64,000 bases of DNA from Mesorhizobium sp. YC-39 (GCF_025753795.1 NZ_JAOWPS010000004.1:744001-808000); one strand, 5' to 3'. Positions 34,901 through 43,349 are shown, counted from the first letter of the stretch. Made by a program: numbers and translations. The notes: generated by a model from the letters alone, not told the origin.

Positions 34901-35150
34901 CGGCGCCAGTGCCGAACTGCGCCAGCCGCTGGGTGTTGCCGTTGTCGGCGGCCTGCTTGCCTCGCAGGCGCTGACCCTGTTCGTCACGCCGGTGATCTAT
35001 GTCTACATGGAGCATTTCTCCGGTTGGCTGGTGGGGCTTTGGCCGAAGCGCAAGCCCGAGTTGCACGTGGTGGAGACCGCCGAACAGCCCTCGCTGTTCG
35101 GCCTCGAGGACGAATCTCTGAGGGAACCGCAGAAGGCGGCGGCCGAATAG
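31989..35150 (+). CDS. RND efflux permease, HAE-1 type
   Basis: Proton-driven inner-membrane exporter of hydrophobic drugs, 1053 residues. Opens with ISEFCIRRPVATLLMSFALV, the typical cytoplasmic start and first helix; the porter domain has LPSAEFPVVNVSASLPGASP; the proton-relay helix 4 has LMGLTLAVGLVVDDAIVMLE with the two aspartates of the relay. Helix 10-12 block: GIVKKNGIMMVDVALELRRE. Closest in style to MdtB/MdtC and MexW-type pumps. No outer-membrane factor is encoded nearby, so a shared TolC-like protein is likely. Confidence 0.95.
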   Translation: MISEFCIRRPVATLLMSFALVLGGLFAYKFLPVAALPSAEFPVVNVSASLPGASPETMATSVATPLIKQFATIAGIDSISTTNSLGQTSIAIQFVLNRDIDAAAADVQAAIARTQKSLPPEMTAPPSYRKVNPADAPILLMSLVSDTVPLTDLDAFAENVISPSLSTIDGVAQVSIFGQQKYAVRIQIDPTALAARGISIDQLQAAVASANSNTPLGVLQNDKQQLTITANTQLTDAAGFSNLIIATKNGHPVRLGEVTRVVDSVQTTTTASWYDGTRAIIMAVQRQPDANTVDVVDKVKAMLPSFQDQMPAAASIKLLNDRSTSIRQAVDDVQFTLLLTIALVVMVIFVFLRRVTATIIPAVAVPISLIATLGAMFLFGFSIDNISLMGLTLAVGLVVDDAIVMLENIFRHMEEDGLSAFDASLKGAREIGFTIISISISLVAVFIPVLLMGGVIGRIFNEFAVVVTVAILASMFVSLTLTPMLCSRLLSVTKADREAHGDGHRHDIVTRGYDRLLSFCLRHTFLVFLVFIGTAAGSVWLIQVSPKGFFPQEDIGQISVTTIARQDISFDAMAKLQGQVASVFSHSPYVDHVAWSAGSGSNALNQGQLFVQLKDKDKRPNIEKVLSDLRRQLANVPGIEAYMQPVQNLRLGSRSSASAYQLVVQGLDTGQTDIWAQKLNDAMAADHTIFADVTSDLQNNALQASLVVDRDKAAQLGIDTDTLRSALYGGFGTDQVSTIFGSADSYEVITELDPNIEWSPERMLAIQMRTASGSLVPLGAFARVDSTAGALTVNQLGQLPAVTISYNLPQGVALGDSTARIAALKEQIGMPTAISTSFAGTAKTFQDSLANQGLLVGGAILTIYIVLGILYESFIHPLTILTGLPSAVLGAVVALRFAGMDLSVIAVIGILMLIGIVKKNGIMMVDVALELRREGMSATESIHKACLMRFRPIMMTTLAALMGTFPIALGTGASAELRQPLGVAVVGGLLASQALTLFVTPVIYVYMEHFSGWLVGLWPKRKPELHVVETAEQPSLFGLEDESLREPQKAAAE

Positions 35151-35205
35151 GCTGGCCCAAGGCGTCGCGCTTGCGGCCAGCTGCGGGTGGTCGTATTTTG
35201 AGGCC

Positions 35206-35811
35206 ATGTCCCACGATCATGACCACGACAACGAACTCGACCCTTTCGCGGCGCGGGTGCGCGCGCTGGAAACGATCCTCATCGAGAAGGGCCTGATCGA
35301 TCCGGCCGCGATCGACGTCATCGTCGACACCTACGAGACAAAAATCGGCCCGCGCAACGGTGCGCGAGTGGTGGCGAAGGCCTGGAGCGATCCTGGCTAT
35401 GCCGATTGGCTGAAGCGCGACGCGACGGCGGCGATCGAATCGCTAAGCTATACCGGCCGGCAGGGCGAACACATGCAAGCGGTGTTCAACAGCCAGGAGA
35501 CGCACAACCTCGTCGTCTGCACGCTGTGCTCCTGTTACCCCTGGTCGGTGCTCGGCTTGCCTCCGGTCTGGTACAAGGCGCCGCCCTATCGTTCGCGGGC
35601 GGTGATCGATCCGCGCGGCGTGCTCGAGGAATTCGGGCTGACGCTGCCGAGGACGACCAAAATCCGGGTATGGGATTCCACCGCGGAGCTGCGTTACCTG
35701 GTCGTGCCTATGCGGCCCGAAGGCACCGAAGGCTGGAGCGAGGAAAGGCTGGCCGATCTGGTGAGCCGCGATGCGATGATCGGCACGGCGCTCGCGAGGG
35801 AACCAGCATGA
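35206..35811 (+). CDS. nthA: Nitrile hydratase, alpha subunit (cobalt type)
   Basis: Hydrates nitriles to amides with the beta subunit. 201 residues. The metal claw motif is VCTLCSC (~104-110); Thr in the third position of this motif marks the non-corrin cobalt type, Ser would mark iron type. Its two later cysteines are normally oxidised to sulfenic and sulfinic acids. His/Asp-rich N-terminus MSHDHDHDNELD. Overlaps nthB by 4 bp. No amidase or aldoxime dehydratase is in the window, so the next step must be encoded elsewhere. Confidence 0.95.
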   Translation: MSHDHDHDNELDPFAARVRALETILIEKGLIDPAAIDVIVDTYETKIGPRNGARVVAKAWSDPGYADWLKRDATAAIESLSYTGRQGEHMQAVFNSQETHNLVVCTLCSCYPWSVLGLPPVWYKAPPYRSRAVIDPRGVLEEFGLTLPRTTKIRVWDSTAELRYLVVPMRPEGTEGWSEERLADLVSRDAMIGTALAREPA

Positions 35812-36467
35812 ACGGACCGCAGGATCTCGGCGGACAGATGGGGTTCGGGCTGGTCGCGCCCGAAAAGGACGAGCCCTACTTCCATACTGCCTGGGAAAGG
35901 CGGGCGCTCGGCGTGACGCTCACCGCCGGTGGGATGGGGGCGTGGAACATCGACGAGAGCCGGCATGCGCGCGAATCCCTGCATCCCGCCGACTATTATG
36001 CGTCGAGCTACTACCAGATCTGGATCAAGGCGCTGGAAGTGCTGCTGAAGCGCCATGGCTTCGTCAGCGAGCGCGACCTGGCCGAGGGCCGGGCAATCGA
36101 TCCGGCAGCGACGCCGAAGAGGGTACTGAAGGCCGCTGACGTGCCGGCGGTGCTGGCCAAGGGCGGGCCTTGCGACCGGCCGGTTTCGACATCGGCGCGG
36201 TTCAGAGCGGGCGACCGCGTGCGGACGAAGAATTTTCATCCGACCGGCCACACGCGGCTGCCGCGCTATGCGCGTGGCAAGCAGGGAAGGATCGAGGCGG
36301 TGCGCGACGGCTTTGTCTTCCCGGACAGCAATGCACATGGAAAGGGTGAAAACCCGCAATGGGTCTACACCGTGATTTTCGATGGCGCCGAGATCTGGGG
36401 CGAGGGGGCTGACCCGACGCTGACGGTCTCGATCGACGCCTGGGAGAGCTATCTTGAGCCGGCGTGA
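35808..36467 (+). CDS. nthB: Nitrile hydratase, beta subunit
   Basis: 219 residues starting MNGPQDLGGQMGFGLVAPEK, the universal beta-subunit opening. Later blocks FRAGDRVRTKNFHPTGHTRL, PRYARGKQGRIEAVRDGFVF and the C-terminal VYTVIFDGAEIWGEGAD match the SH3-like beta-subunit domain that closes the active site. Start ATG overlaps the nthA stop (ATGA), and its 3' end overlaps the accessory gene by 14 bp. The frame is open upstream, but that part is a shadow of nthA. Confidence 0.95.
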   Translation: MNGPQDLGGQMGFGLVAPEKDEPYFHTAWERRALGVTLTAGGMGAWNIDESRHARESLHPADYYASSYYQIWIKALEVLLKRHGFVSERDLAEGRAIDPAATPKRVLKAADVPAVLAKGGPCDRPVSTSARFRAGDRVRTKNFHPTGHTRLPRYARGKQGRIEAVRDGFVFPDSNAHGKGENPQWVYTVIFDGAEIWGEGADPTLTVSIDAWESYLEPA

Positions 36468-36798
36468 CGCCGCATTGCCGGCGGGTTTCGACGAGCCGGT
36501 GTTCGCCGAGCCGTGGCAAGCGGAAGCCTTCGCCATGACGGTGGCGCTGCACGACAGGGGCCTGTTTTCCTGGAGCGAATGGGCTGACGCACTGTCCGCC
36601 GAGGTGAAGAAGCCGGGCGCGGCAAGCGATGGCCACGACTATTACGAACACTGGCTGGCGGCCCTGGAAAGGCTTCTTGCGGCCAAGGGCGTTGCCGGCA
36701 AGGGCGATGTCGATGCGATGGCCGCCGCCTGGGAACGCGCGGCGCATGCAACACCGCACGGCAAGCCGATCCTGCTGGATAACGATCCCGGGCCCTGA
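36454..36798 (+). CDS. Nitrile hydratase accessory (activator) protein
   Basis: 114 residues, TTG start inside the end of nthB. Sequence GFDEPVFAEPWQAEAFAMTV, GLFSWSEWADALSAEV and DYYEHWLAALERLLAAKGV is homologous to the beta-subunit N-terminal domain, as in the P14K/NhlE-type self-subunit-swapping chaperones that insert cobalt into the alpha subunit. Position and overlap in the operon fit that job. Third gene of the nthAB-activator operon. Confidence 0.9.
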   Translation: MSRRDAALPAGFDEPVFAEPWQAEAFAMTVALHDRGLFSWSEWADALSAEVKKPGAASDGHDYYEHWLAALERLLAAKGVAGKGDVDAMAAAWERAAHATPHGKPILLDNDPGP

Positions 36799-36907
36799 CA
36801 GCAGCTGCGGGCAGCCAAAGGATCAATTTAGCCTTCTGTTATCTCAGCCTGAATTTCGTCCCGGCACTCCAGTTGCAAATATTGGGGCTACCAGCGACCA
36901 TATCCTC

Positions 36908-37804
36908 ATGATGGAAAAGCCTGCCGCGCCTTGGCCTTTGCTGCAAATCGCGATCGAGCCGAAGTCGAAGACCGATGAGGAGAAGCTGCTCGTTGCCTTA
37001 TCGAAAATAGCGGACCAGGATCCTTGGTTCGACGTCAAGTCGGACAGGGAATCAGGCCAGACGATCATCGCCTTCATGAGCGAACTTGATCTCGACATCA
37101 TCATTAACCGCCTGCGCCGCGAATTTAAGGTCGATGTGAACATCGGCACTCCGCAAGTGGCCTATCGCGAGACGATCACGCACACCTACAAGCAGGACTA
37201 CACGCACAAGAGACGGTCCGGCGTCACCGGCCAGTTCGCCCGCGTCAAGATCATGTTCGAGCCGAACGCGGACAGCGCGGACTTCATGTTCGAGTCCAAA
37301 ATTGTCGGCGGTGCGTTTCCGAACGAATACATTGCGGGCGTCGAAAAGGGACTGCGCAGCGTCCTGTCCTCAGGCCCGTTCGCGGGATTCCCGATGATCG
37401 GCGTCAAGGCGGCGTTGGTTGACGGCGCCTATCATGATACCGATTCTTCGGCTTTGGCCTTCGAGGTCGCCGGCCGCGCCTGCCTTCGCGAAGCCGCTCC
37501 GCGCCTCGGCGTGCAACTGCTCGAGCCGATCATGAAGGTCGAGGTGATGACGCCGGAAGATCACGTCGGCACTGTCATCCGCGAATTGAACAGCCATCGC
37601 GGCCAGATCCGGGGCCAAGAAACCAGGGGCGTGGCGGTCATCGTCAACGCGACAGTGCCGCTCGCGAACATGTCCAAGCTCGAGGATACACTCCTGTTGC
37701 ATTCGAAAGGGCAGGCACGCTTGTGCGCCAGCTATGCCGGATACGCTCCCGTCCCTCTACCACCGGACGGCCGCGACCCGCCGGCCATCATGGCCGTTGC
37801 CTGA
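36908..37804 (+). CDS. Free-standing EF-G domains III-V (truncated elongation factor G-like)
   Basis: 298 residues that align with the C-terminal half of elongation factor G only. It starts at the domain III boundary (MMEKPAAPWPLLQIAIEPKS, where EF-G has ERMEFPEPVIEIAIEPK) and continues through ESGQTIIAFMSELDLDI (EF-G: GMGELHLDI), domain IV APQVAYRETI-type and FARVKIMFEPNADSADFMFE, the domain IV tip DGAYHDTDSSALAFEV, and domain V EPIMKVEVMTPEDHVGTVIR. GTPase domain I and domain II are missing. The frame is uninterrupted. Upstream codons have no EF-G similarity and there is no good ribosome-binding site, so it may be a pseudogene remnant or a recruited fragment. Confidence 0.8.
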   Translation: MMEKPAAPWPLLQIAIEPKSKTDEEKLLVALSKIADQDPWFDVKSDRESGQTIIAFMSELDLDIIINRLRREFKVDVNIGTPQVAYRETITHTYKQDYTHKRRSGVTGQFARVKIMFEPNADSADFMFESKIVGGAFPNEYIAGVEKGLRSVLSSGPFAGFPMIGVKAALVDGAYHDTDSSALAFEVAGRACLREAAPRLGVQLLEPIMKVEVMTPEDHVGTVIRELNSHRGQIRGQETRGVAVIVNATVPLANMSKLEDTLLLHSKGQARLCASYAGYAPVPLPPDGRDPPAIMAVA

Positions 37805-37958
37805 CTTTCAAACTAATATGCAGCCGCCTTCGTTCTCTTTACGTTCTCGTTTGCGCCTGATAGCCTGAGCCGTCGGAGGCGCTGAGTTTGCCACCGACGG
37901 CAGTCGATATGGTGGCGGCTGTCTTGTCTTTCCCTTGCGAATCCGGTCTCTCGCTCTG

Positions 37959-39086
37959 ATGGAATTTTCCCCCCAACAGGATGAGGCGCTGAAGGCGGTT
38001 GCCGGCTGGCTCAAAGAGGGCCGGCCGCAGATCTTCCGGCTGTTCGGCTATGCCGGAACCGGCAAGACGACGCTGGCGCGCTATTTTGCCGAGCATGTCG
38101 ACGGCCAGGTGCAGTTCGCCGCCTTCACCGGCAAGGCGGCGCAGGTGCTGCGCTCCAAGGGGGCAACCAACGCCCGTACCATCCATTCGCTGATCTACCG
38201 GCCGAAGGGCGAGGAATCGGTGGCCGACGAGGTGACCGGCAAGACTTCGATGTCGCCGACCTTCTCGCTCAACCGGCAAAGCCCGATCTCGCGCGCCAAG
38301 CTCGTCGTCATCGACGAATGCTCGATGGTCGACGAACAGCTTGGCCGCGACCTCATGAGTTTCGGCACGCCGATCCTCGTTCTGGGCGATCCCGGCCAGT
38401 TGCCGCCGATCTCCGGTGGCGGCTTCTTCACCGACCATGAGCCTGATGTCCTGCTCACCGAGATACACCGCCAGGCGCGCGACAATCCGATCATCCGGCT
38501 GGCCCTTGACGTGCGCGAGGGCCGCGAATTCATGCGCGGCGACTATGGCACGGCGCAGGTGATCGGCAAGGAGGACGTCACCCAGGAACTGGTGCTGAAG
38601 GCGGACCAGGTGCTGGTCGGCACCAACCGCACGCGCCGGCGCTACAATCAGCGGCTGCGCGAGCTGAAAGGGTTCAATGCCGATTATCCGCAGGCCGGCG
38701 ACAAGCTTGTCTGCCTGCGCAACGACCCCGCCAAGGGGCTGCTCAACGGCTCGCTGTGGAAGGTGATGACCTCGTCGCGCGAGACGGTGAAGCCCGGCAT
38801 CAATTTGCTGGTCTCGCCGGAGGAGGACGACCCGGATCGTGGCGTCGCCAAGATCAAGCTGCTCAAGGCGGCGTTCGAGGACCCGGACGCCGATATTCCC
38901 TGGCAGCAAAAAAAACGCTTCGACGATTTCGACTATGGCTATGCGCTGACCGTGCACAAGGCGCAGGGCTCGCAATGGAACGAGATCGTGCTGTTCGACG
39001 AAAGCTGGGCGTTCAAGGAAACCCGCCAGCGCTGGCTCTACACTGCGATCACGCGCGCTGCCGAACGGCTGACCATCGTCAGATAA
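37959..39086 (+). CDS. Dda/RecD-like superfamily 1 DNA helicase
   Basis: 375 residues from ATG 37959. Walker A LFGYAGTGKTTLARYFAEH (~35), Walker B LVVIDECSMVDEQL, motif III VLGDPGQLPPISGG, motif IV-like EIHRQARDNPIIRLA, and the C-terminal UvrD_C_2-type block DYGYALTVHKAQGSQWNEIV and YTAITRAAERLTIV. The layout matches T4 Dda and the helicase core of RecD2, without extra nuclease or N-terminal domains. Such proteins occur in phages and many alphaproteobacterial chromosomes; a repair role is likely but not shown. Confidence 0.9.
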   Translation: MEFSPQQDEALKAVAGWLKEGRPQIFRLFGYAGTGKTTLARYFAEHVDGQVQFAAFTGKAAQVLRSKGATNARTIHSLIYRPKGEESVADEVTGKTSMSPTFSLNRQSPISRAKLVVIDECSMVDEQLGRDLMSFGTPILVLGDPGQLPPISGGGFFTDHEPDVLLTEIHRQARDNPIIRLALDVREGREFMRGDYGTAQVIGKEDVTQELVLKADQVLVGTNRTRRRYNQRLRELKGFNADYPQAGDKLVCLRNDPAKGLLNGSLWKVMTSSRETVKPGINLLVSPEEDDPDRGVAKIKLLKAAFEDPDADIPWQQKKRFDDFDYGYALTVHKAQGSQWNEIVLFDESWAFKETRQRWLYTAITRAAERLTIVR

Positions 39087-39104
39087 GACGCTCTGGTGTC
39101 AACA

Positions 39105-39527
39105 TCATGAGTTTGCCGGAATCGCCGGGGGACTGATCGGGCTAGCCACCAGCCATTCCCAGGCGGCCGCTTCGTCCTCGGCCTCGAAATGCCTGAACTC
39201 GATCGGCACGGAGTCGGGCAGTATGGCTTGTGCGCCCGGGATCCAGTTTGGCTCGCCGACTGCCGCACAGCGACCGATATGCGCCACGGCACTAGCCGTG
39301 CCCTGTTCGATCGTCTCGTCCGACAGGTTGCGCCAGTCGACGCCGTCATGGTCGACCAGACGAACCAGCACATCTATCCTGTTGTGCAGCGCATAGGCCG
39401 CCTCCAGCAATCCAAACAGATTCTCCGCGTCGGCGGCCGTAACATGGCCGACGACATCGATGGCGAAAAGGTCGTCGCGGTTGGTATCGATGCGGCGGAC
39501 AGCCGGCACGTCGTCGAGAAAATTCAC
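39105..39527 (-). CDS. SpoIIAA-like (STAS-related) protein
   Basis: 140 residues. DDLFAIDVVGHVTAADAENL, ALHNRIDVLVRLVDHDGVDW and AVGEPNWIPGAQAILPDSVP fit the SpoIIAA-like family (DUF3478/PF11964 type), with a STAS-like fold. Function in proteobacteria unknown. The start is GTG 39527: the ribosome-binding site AAGGAGG lies 4 bases before it. An ATG further upstream would place that site inside the coding region. Converges with the helicase gene. Confidence 0.82.
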   Translation of the reverse strand: MNFLDDVPAVRRIDTNRDDLFAIDVVGHVTAADAENLFGLLEAAYALHNRIDVLVRLVDHDGVDWRNLSDETIEQGTASAVAHIGRCAAVGEPNWIPGAQAILPDSVPIEFRHFEAEDEAAAWEWLVASPISPPAIPANS

Positions 39528-39637
39528 GCAACCTCCTTCGGTAGGCAATAGTCGTCACCTTGGAACACCGAAAACCCCCTGTCTGTTCCCATCAAAGACG
39601 GTATAGATGCGCGCCAAGATTAGACTGGACCGGAAAA

Positions 39638-40378
39638 ATGCCCGCAAAGCTCTCCGTCAACCTCAATGCCATCGCCATGCTGCGCAACCGGCGCGACCTG
39701 CCGTGGCCAAGCGTGATCGGGCTCGGGCGGCTCGCCCTTGCGGCTGGCGCCCATGGGCTGACGGTGCATCCGCGGCCCGACGAGCGGCACACCAGGCATT
39801 CCGACCTGCCAGAAATCAGGGCGCTGATCGACGACGAATTTCCCAAGGCGGAATTCAACATCGAGGGCTATCCGAGCGAGGATTTCCTGGCGCTGGTGGA
39901 AAAGCACCAGCCGGAGCAGGTGACGCTGGTGCCTGACGATCCGGCCCAGGCCACTTCGGATCACGGCTGGAACTTCGTCGCCGATGCCCCGTTCCTGACA
40001 CCGATCGTCAAGCGCCTGAAAAAGGGAGGCTTGCGCGTGTCGCTGTTTTCCAATGCGGAGCCGGATGGCATGAGCGCCGCGCGCGACACCGGGGCCGACC
40101 GTATCGAGCTCTATACCGGCCCCTATGGCAGTTATCATTCCGATTCGGCAAAAGCGGCGAAAGAGCTGGAAAGACTGGGGAAAACCGCGGATGCCGCACT
40201 TGCCGCCGGGCTGCAGGTCAATGCCGGGCACGATCTGGTGGTGGCCAATCTGCCGGCATTGATCAAGCGCATCCCGGCCTTGGCCGAAGTATCGATCGGG
40301 CACGGGTTGACAGCCGACGCATTGGAGTATGGCATGGCCGGCACGGTGGGGCGGTTCCTGAAGGCCTGCGGGTGGTAG
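39638..40378 (+). CDS. pdxJ: Pyridoxine 5'-phosphate synthase
   Basis: Condenses 1-deoxyxylulose-5-phosphate and aminoacetone phosphate in the DXP-dependent vitamin B6 pathway. 246 residues, TIM barrel. Conserved blocks: LSVNLNAIAMLRNRRDLPWP, GLTVHPRPDERHTRHSD (catalytic His/Glu region), PEQVTLVPDDPAQATSDHGW, RVSLFSNAEPDGMSAARDTG, VNAGHDLVVANLPAL and EVSIGHGLTADALEYG. ATG 39638 gives the family start; the upstream extension is discarded. Monocistronic. Confidence 0.96.
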   Translation: MPAKLSVNLNAIAMLRNRRDLPWPSVIGLGRLALAAGAHGLTVHPRPDERHTRHSDLPEIRALIDDEFPKAEFNIEGYPSEDFLALVEKHQPEQVTLVPDDPAQATSDHGWNFVADAPFLTPIVKRLKKGGLRVSLFSNAEPDGMSAARDTGADRIELYTGPYGSYHSDSAKAAKELERLGKTADAALAAGLQVNAGHDLVVANLPALIKRIPALAEVSIGHGLTADALEYGMAGTVGRFLKACGW

Positions 40379-40481
40379 AGATGGCAGCTTTGCATTACCC
40401 GCATGGAAGCGATTACGCGGCGGCACTTGATATTGCATCGCAGCAAGCGTAGAGCACCGCGCGCTTATCGGAGTGTCGTCC

Positions 40482-42401
40482 ATGGCCCTTGCCAACACTG
40501 GTAGTGAGGCAGAACCCGTCGAACAATCGAGCCATCCGGAGATTGAACAGCACAGCACCAAGGTTCTGATGCTGGGCGCGCTCGGCGTGGTCTACGGCGA
40601 TATCGGCACCAGCCCGATCTATGCGTTCCGCGAGGCGTTGCGAGCGTCGGCGGGCGGCAATGTCGCCGAGCGCGGCGATATTCTCGGCGTGCTGTCGCTG
40701 ATCATCTGGTCGCTGACCATTATCGTCACGATCAAATACATCATGTTCGTGCTCAGGGCCGACAATCGCGGCGAGGGCGGAGTGCTGTCGTTGATGGCGT
40801 TGGCGCGCGGCAGTTTTCCGACCCGCTCGGCGGTGATTCTGGGCATAGGCATCGTCGGCGCTTCGCTGTTTTTCGGCGATGCCGTGATCACGCCGGCCAT
40901 CTCGGTGCTTTCCGCGGTCGAGGGCATGAACGTCGTCACGCCGGCGTTCCAGCCTTATGTGGTGCCGCTGACGCTGGTTATCCTGGCGATCCTGTTTTCG
41001 GTGCAGCGGTTCGGCACCGGCGGCGTTGCGCTGATCTTCGGCCCGATCACCGCGGTCTGGTTCCTGGCCATCGGCCTGTCGGGCATCAACCACATCGTCG
41101 ACGACCCGGAAATCCTGCTGGCCATCAGCCCGCATTACATCGTCGCCTTCCTGATCAATTCGCCAGACGTCGCCTTCGTGACGATCGGCGCCATCTTTCT
41201 CGCCGTCACCGGCGCGGAGGCGCTCTATGCCGATCTCGGCCATTTCGGGCGTAAGCCGATCGTGCTGGCCTGGCTGGCGATCGTGTTTCCTTGCCTGCTG
41301 CTCAACTATGTTGGCCAGGGCGCCTTCGTGCTGGCCAATGGCGGTGTCGTCGGCCATCCGTTCTTCGAGATGAACGAGGGCTGGACGCTGATACCGATGG
41401 TGGTGCTGGCGACGATGGCGACCGTGATCGCCAGCCAGGCGGTCATTTCAGGCGCTTTCTCGCTGACCAGACAAGCGGTGCAGCTCAACATGCTGCCGCG
41501 TTTCGTGATTCAGCATACGTCGGAAAAACAGTCAGGCCAGATCTACTTGCCGCGAATCAACCTGCTGCTGGCACTGGTGGTGATGCTGCTGGTCGTGGGC
41601 TTCGGCGAATCCAGCAGGCTGGCCTCGGCCTACGGCATTTCGGTGACCGGCAACATGCTGGTGACGACCGTGCTTCTCTACGTCATTATGACCCGCATCT
41701 GGAAATGGCAGCTCTGGCTGGCCATCAGCCTGACGGTATTGTTCTTGTTCATCGATGTCGGCTTCTTTGCCTCCAACATCGTCAAGGTGTTCGAAGGCGG
41801 CTGGGCTTCGCTGGCGGTGGCCTTCACGGTCGTGCTGGCCATGTGGACCTGGGTACGCGGCAGCCGCTATCTGTTCGACAAGACCCGCAGGAACGAGATA
41901 CCGCTCGATTTCCTTGCCGGCAATTTGCTGAAGAAGAAACCGCAACTGGTGTCCGGCACGGCCGTGTTTCTGACCAGCGATCCGCTCAGCGCACCGACGG
42001 CGCTGATGCACAGCCTGAAGCACTACAAGGTGCTGCACGAGCAGAACGTCATCCTTTCGGTGGTGACGGCGCCGCAGCCCGTCGTGCCCGACAGCGAGCG
42101 GGTCAAGATGGAAACGATCAATGAGCTGTTCATGCGGGTGACGCTGACCTTCGGCTATATGGAGCAGCCCAACATTCCGCGCGCGCTGGCGATCTGCCGC
42201 AAGCAAGGCTGGAAGTTCGACATCATGACGACGTCGTTCTTCCTGTCGCGGCGTTCCCTCAAGGCCTCGCCCAATTCCGGCATGCCGGTGTGGCAGGACA
42301 AGCTGTTCATCGGACTGGCGCGCACGGCGGCGGATGCGACGGAGTATTTCCAGATCCCGACCGGGCGTGTGGTGGAGATCGGCACGCAGGTAGCGATTTA
42401 G
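40482..42401 (+). CDS. kup: Low-affinity potassium transporter Kup
   Basis: Proton-coupled K+ uptake across the inner membrane. 639 residues from ATG 40482 (GTG 40473 also possible; GGAG lies 8 bases before the ATG). Signature GALGVVYGDIGTSPIYAFRE (~30-50), about 12 hydrophobic helices, GAIFLAVTGAEALYADLGHF in the middle, and a ~180-residue hydrophilic C-terminal domain (TAVFLTSDPLSAPTALMHSL). Rhizobia usually carry two or more kup paralogues. A hairpin directly follows the stop. Confidence 0.96.
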   Translation: MALANTGSEAEPVEQSSHPEIEQHSTKVLMLGALGVVYGDIGTSPIYAFREALRASAGGNVAERGDILGVLSLIIWSLTIIVTIKYIMFVLRADNRGEGGVLSLMALARGSFPTRSAVILGIGIVGASLFFGDAVITPAISVLSAVEGMNVVTPAFQPYVVPLTLVILAILFSVQRFGTGGVALIFGPITAVWFLAIGLSGINHIVDDPEILLAISPHYIVAFLINSPDVAFVTIGAIFLAVTGAEALYADLGHFGRKPIVLAWLAIVFPCLLLNYVGQGAFVLANGGVVGHPFFEMNEGWTLIPMVVLATMATVIASQAVISGAFSLTRQAVQLNMLPRFVIQHTSEKQSGQIYLPRINLLLALVVMLLVVGFGESSRLASAYGISVTGNMLVTTVLLYVIMTRIWKWQLWLAISLTVLFLFIDVGFFASNIVKVFEGGWASLAVAFTVVLAMWTWVRGSRYLFDKTRRNEIPLDFLAGNLLKKKPQLVSGTAVFLTSDPLSAPTALMHSLKHYKVLHEQNVILSVVTAPQPVVPDSERVKMETINELFMRVTLTFGYMEQPNIPRALAICRKQGWKFDIMTTSFFLSRRSLKASPNSGMPVWQDKLFIGLARTAADATEYFQIPTGRVVEIGTQVAI

Positions 42402-42403
42402 GG

Positions 42404-42433
42404 GCAGGACCGTGCCATAGAGCACGGCCCTGC
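42404..42433. terminator. Bidirectional hairpin between kup and the QorB-like gene
   Basis: 12-bp stem GCAGGACCGTGC / GCACGGCCCTGC with one mismatch and a 6-base loop, starting 3 bp after the kup stop. It lies between convergent genes; no T run is present on either strand. Confidence 0.5.
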
Positions 42434-42455
42434 GTCACGTCGCAGAACGCCGACT

Positions 42456-43349
42456 TCAGCCGGCCAGAGCAGTCTTGTTCGCCTCAAGGAACTGTTCCAG
42501 CGATTGCGGCTTCCTGCCTGAAAGCTTCTCGATTGCATCGGTCACCATGCTGATCCGGCCGGAACGCGTGTTGGCGTCGAAGGAAACGATGATGCGGGCG
42601 AAGTCCTCGGGAACGCCTGCTGCCTTCACCCCTTCGGTCAAGGCCTCGTCCGGCAGTTGAATGACTTCAAGCGGCTTGCCGGTGACCTCGGTCACCAGGG
42701 CGGCGATCTCGGCAACGGTATAGGCTTGCGGGCCTGTCAGCGTGTAGGTCTTGCTTTCGCGCGAGCCGGAAGCGAGGCCGGCGGCGATTGCCGCCGCCAT
42801 GTCGTCGCGGGCGCCATGGGCGATGCGGCCGTCGGCCGCGGATGTGTACCAGTGCCCCGAGGCAATGGCGTGCGGCAGCGACATGAACAGGTTCTCCTGA
42901 TACCAGCCGTTGCGGAAGATCGTATAGGGGATGCCGCTCGCCTTGATCGCTTGTTCGGTGCCGTAATGGTCGCCGGCAAACAGCACTGGCGAGACCGGCT
43001 CCGGATTGGGCATCGAGGTGTAGAGCAGGTGTGAGACGTCTGCTTCCTTGGCCGCGGCGACCGCCGTCTCATGCTGTTTCAGGCGCTTGCCGCTTTTGAG
43101 GTCAAGATCGCCGGTCGAGATGATCAGAACCCTGTCGGCGCCCTTGAATGCGCTGGCCAGCGAGGCCGTGTCGTCGAAGTCGGCGGCCCTGATGGCGACG
43201 CCGCGCGCCGCCAGATCGGCAAGATTCGCCGGATTGCGAGTGGTGGCGATGATGCGGGCAGGGGCAACCTTGAGCGTGTCCAGCAGATGATGGATGACGG
43301 CGCGGCCAAGCTGGCCAGAAGCGCCGGTGACGAGAAGGGTTTCGGTCAT
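42456..43349 (-). CDS. NAD(P)H:quinone oxidoreductase-like NmrA/SDR protein (QorB type)
   Basis: 297 residues from ATG 43349. Rossmann motif VTGASGQLGRAVIHHLLDTL at the N-terminus, TRNPANLADLAARGVAIRAA and the NmrA-type block YTSMPNPEPVSPVLFAGDHY. The overall pattern is that of E. coli YtfG/QorB, which reduces quinones with NADPH. The divergent HxlR gene mirrors the E. coli ytfG/ytfH pair and is the likely regulator. The ~130-bp divergent gap (43350-43482) should hold its operator; I cannot assign it. Confidence 0.88.
   Translation of the reverse strand: MTETLLVTGASGQLGRAVIHHLLDTLKVAPARIIATTRNPANLADLAARGVAIRAADFDDTASLASAFKGADRVLIISTGDLDLKSGKRLKQHETAVAAAKEADVSHLLYTSMPNPEPVSPVLFAGDHYGTEQAIKASGIPYTIFRNGWYQENLFMSLPHAIASGHWYTSAADGRIAHGARDDMAAAIAAGLASGSRESKTYTLTGPQAYTVAEIAALVTEVTGKPLEVIQLPDEALTEGVKAAGVPEDFARIIVSFDANTRSGRISMVTDAIEKLSGRKPQSLEQFLEANKTALAG

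Noticed and set aside
31764..35207. Two long minus-strand open frames (486 and 528 codons) across the RND genes
   Set aside because: They are antisense to a well-supported adaptor and permease and are His/Arg/Asp-rich without family similarity.
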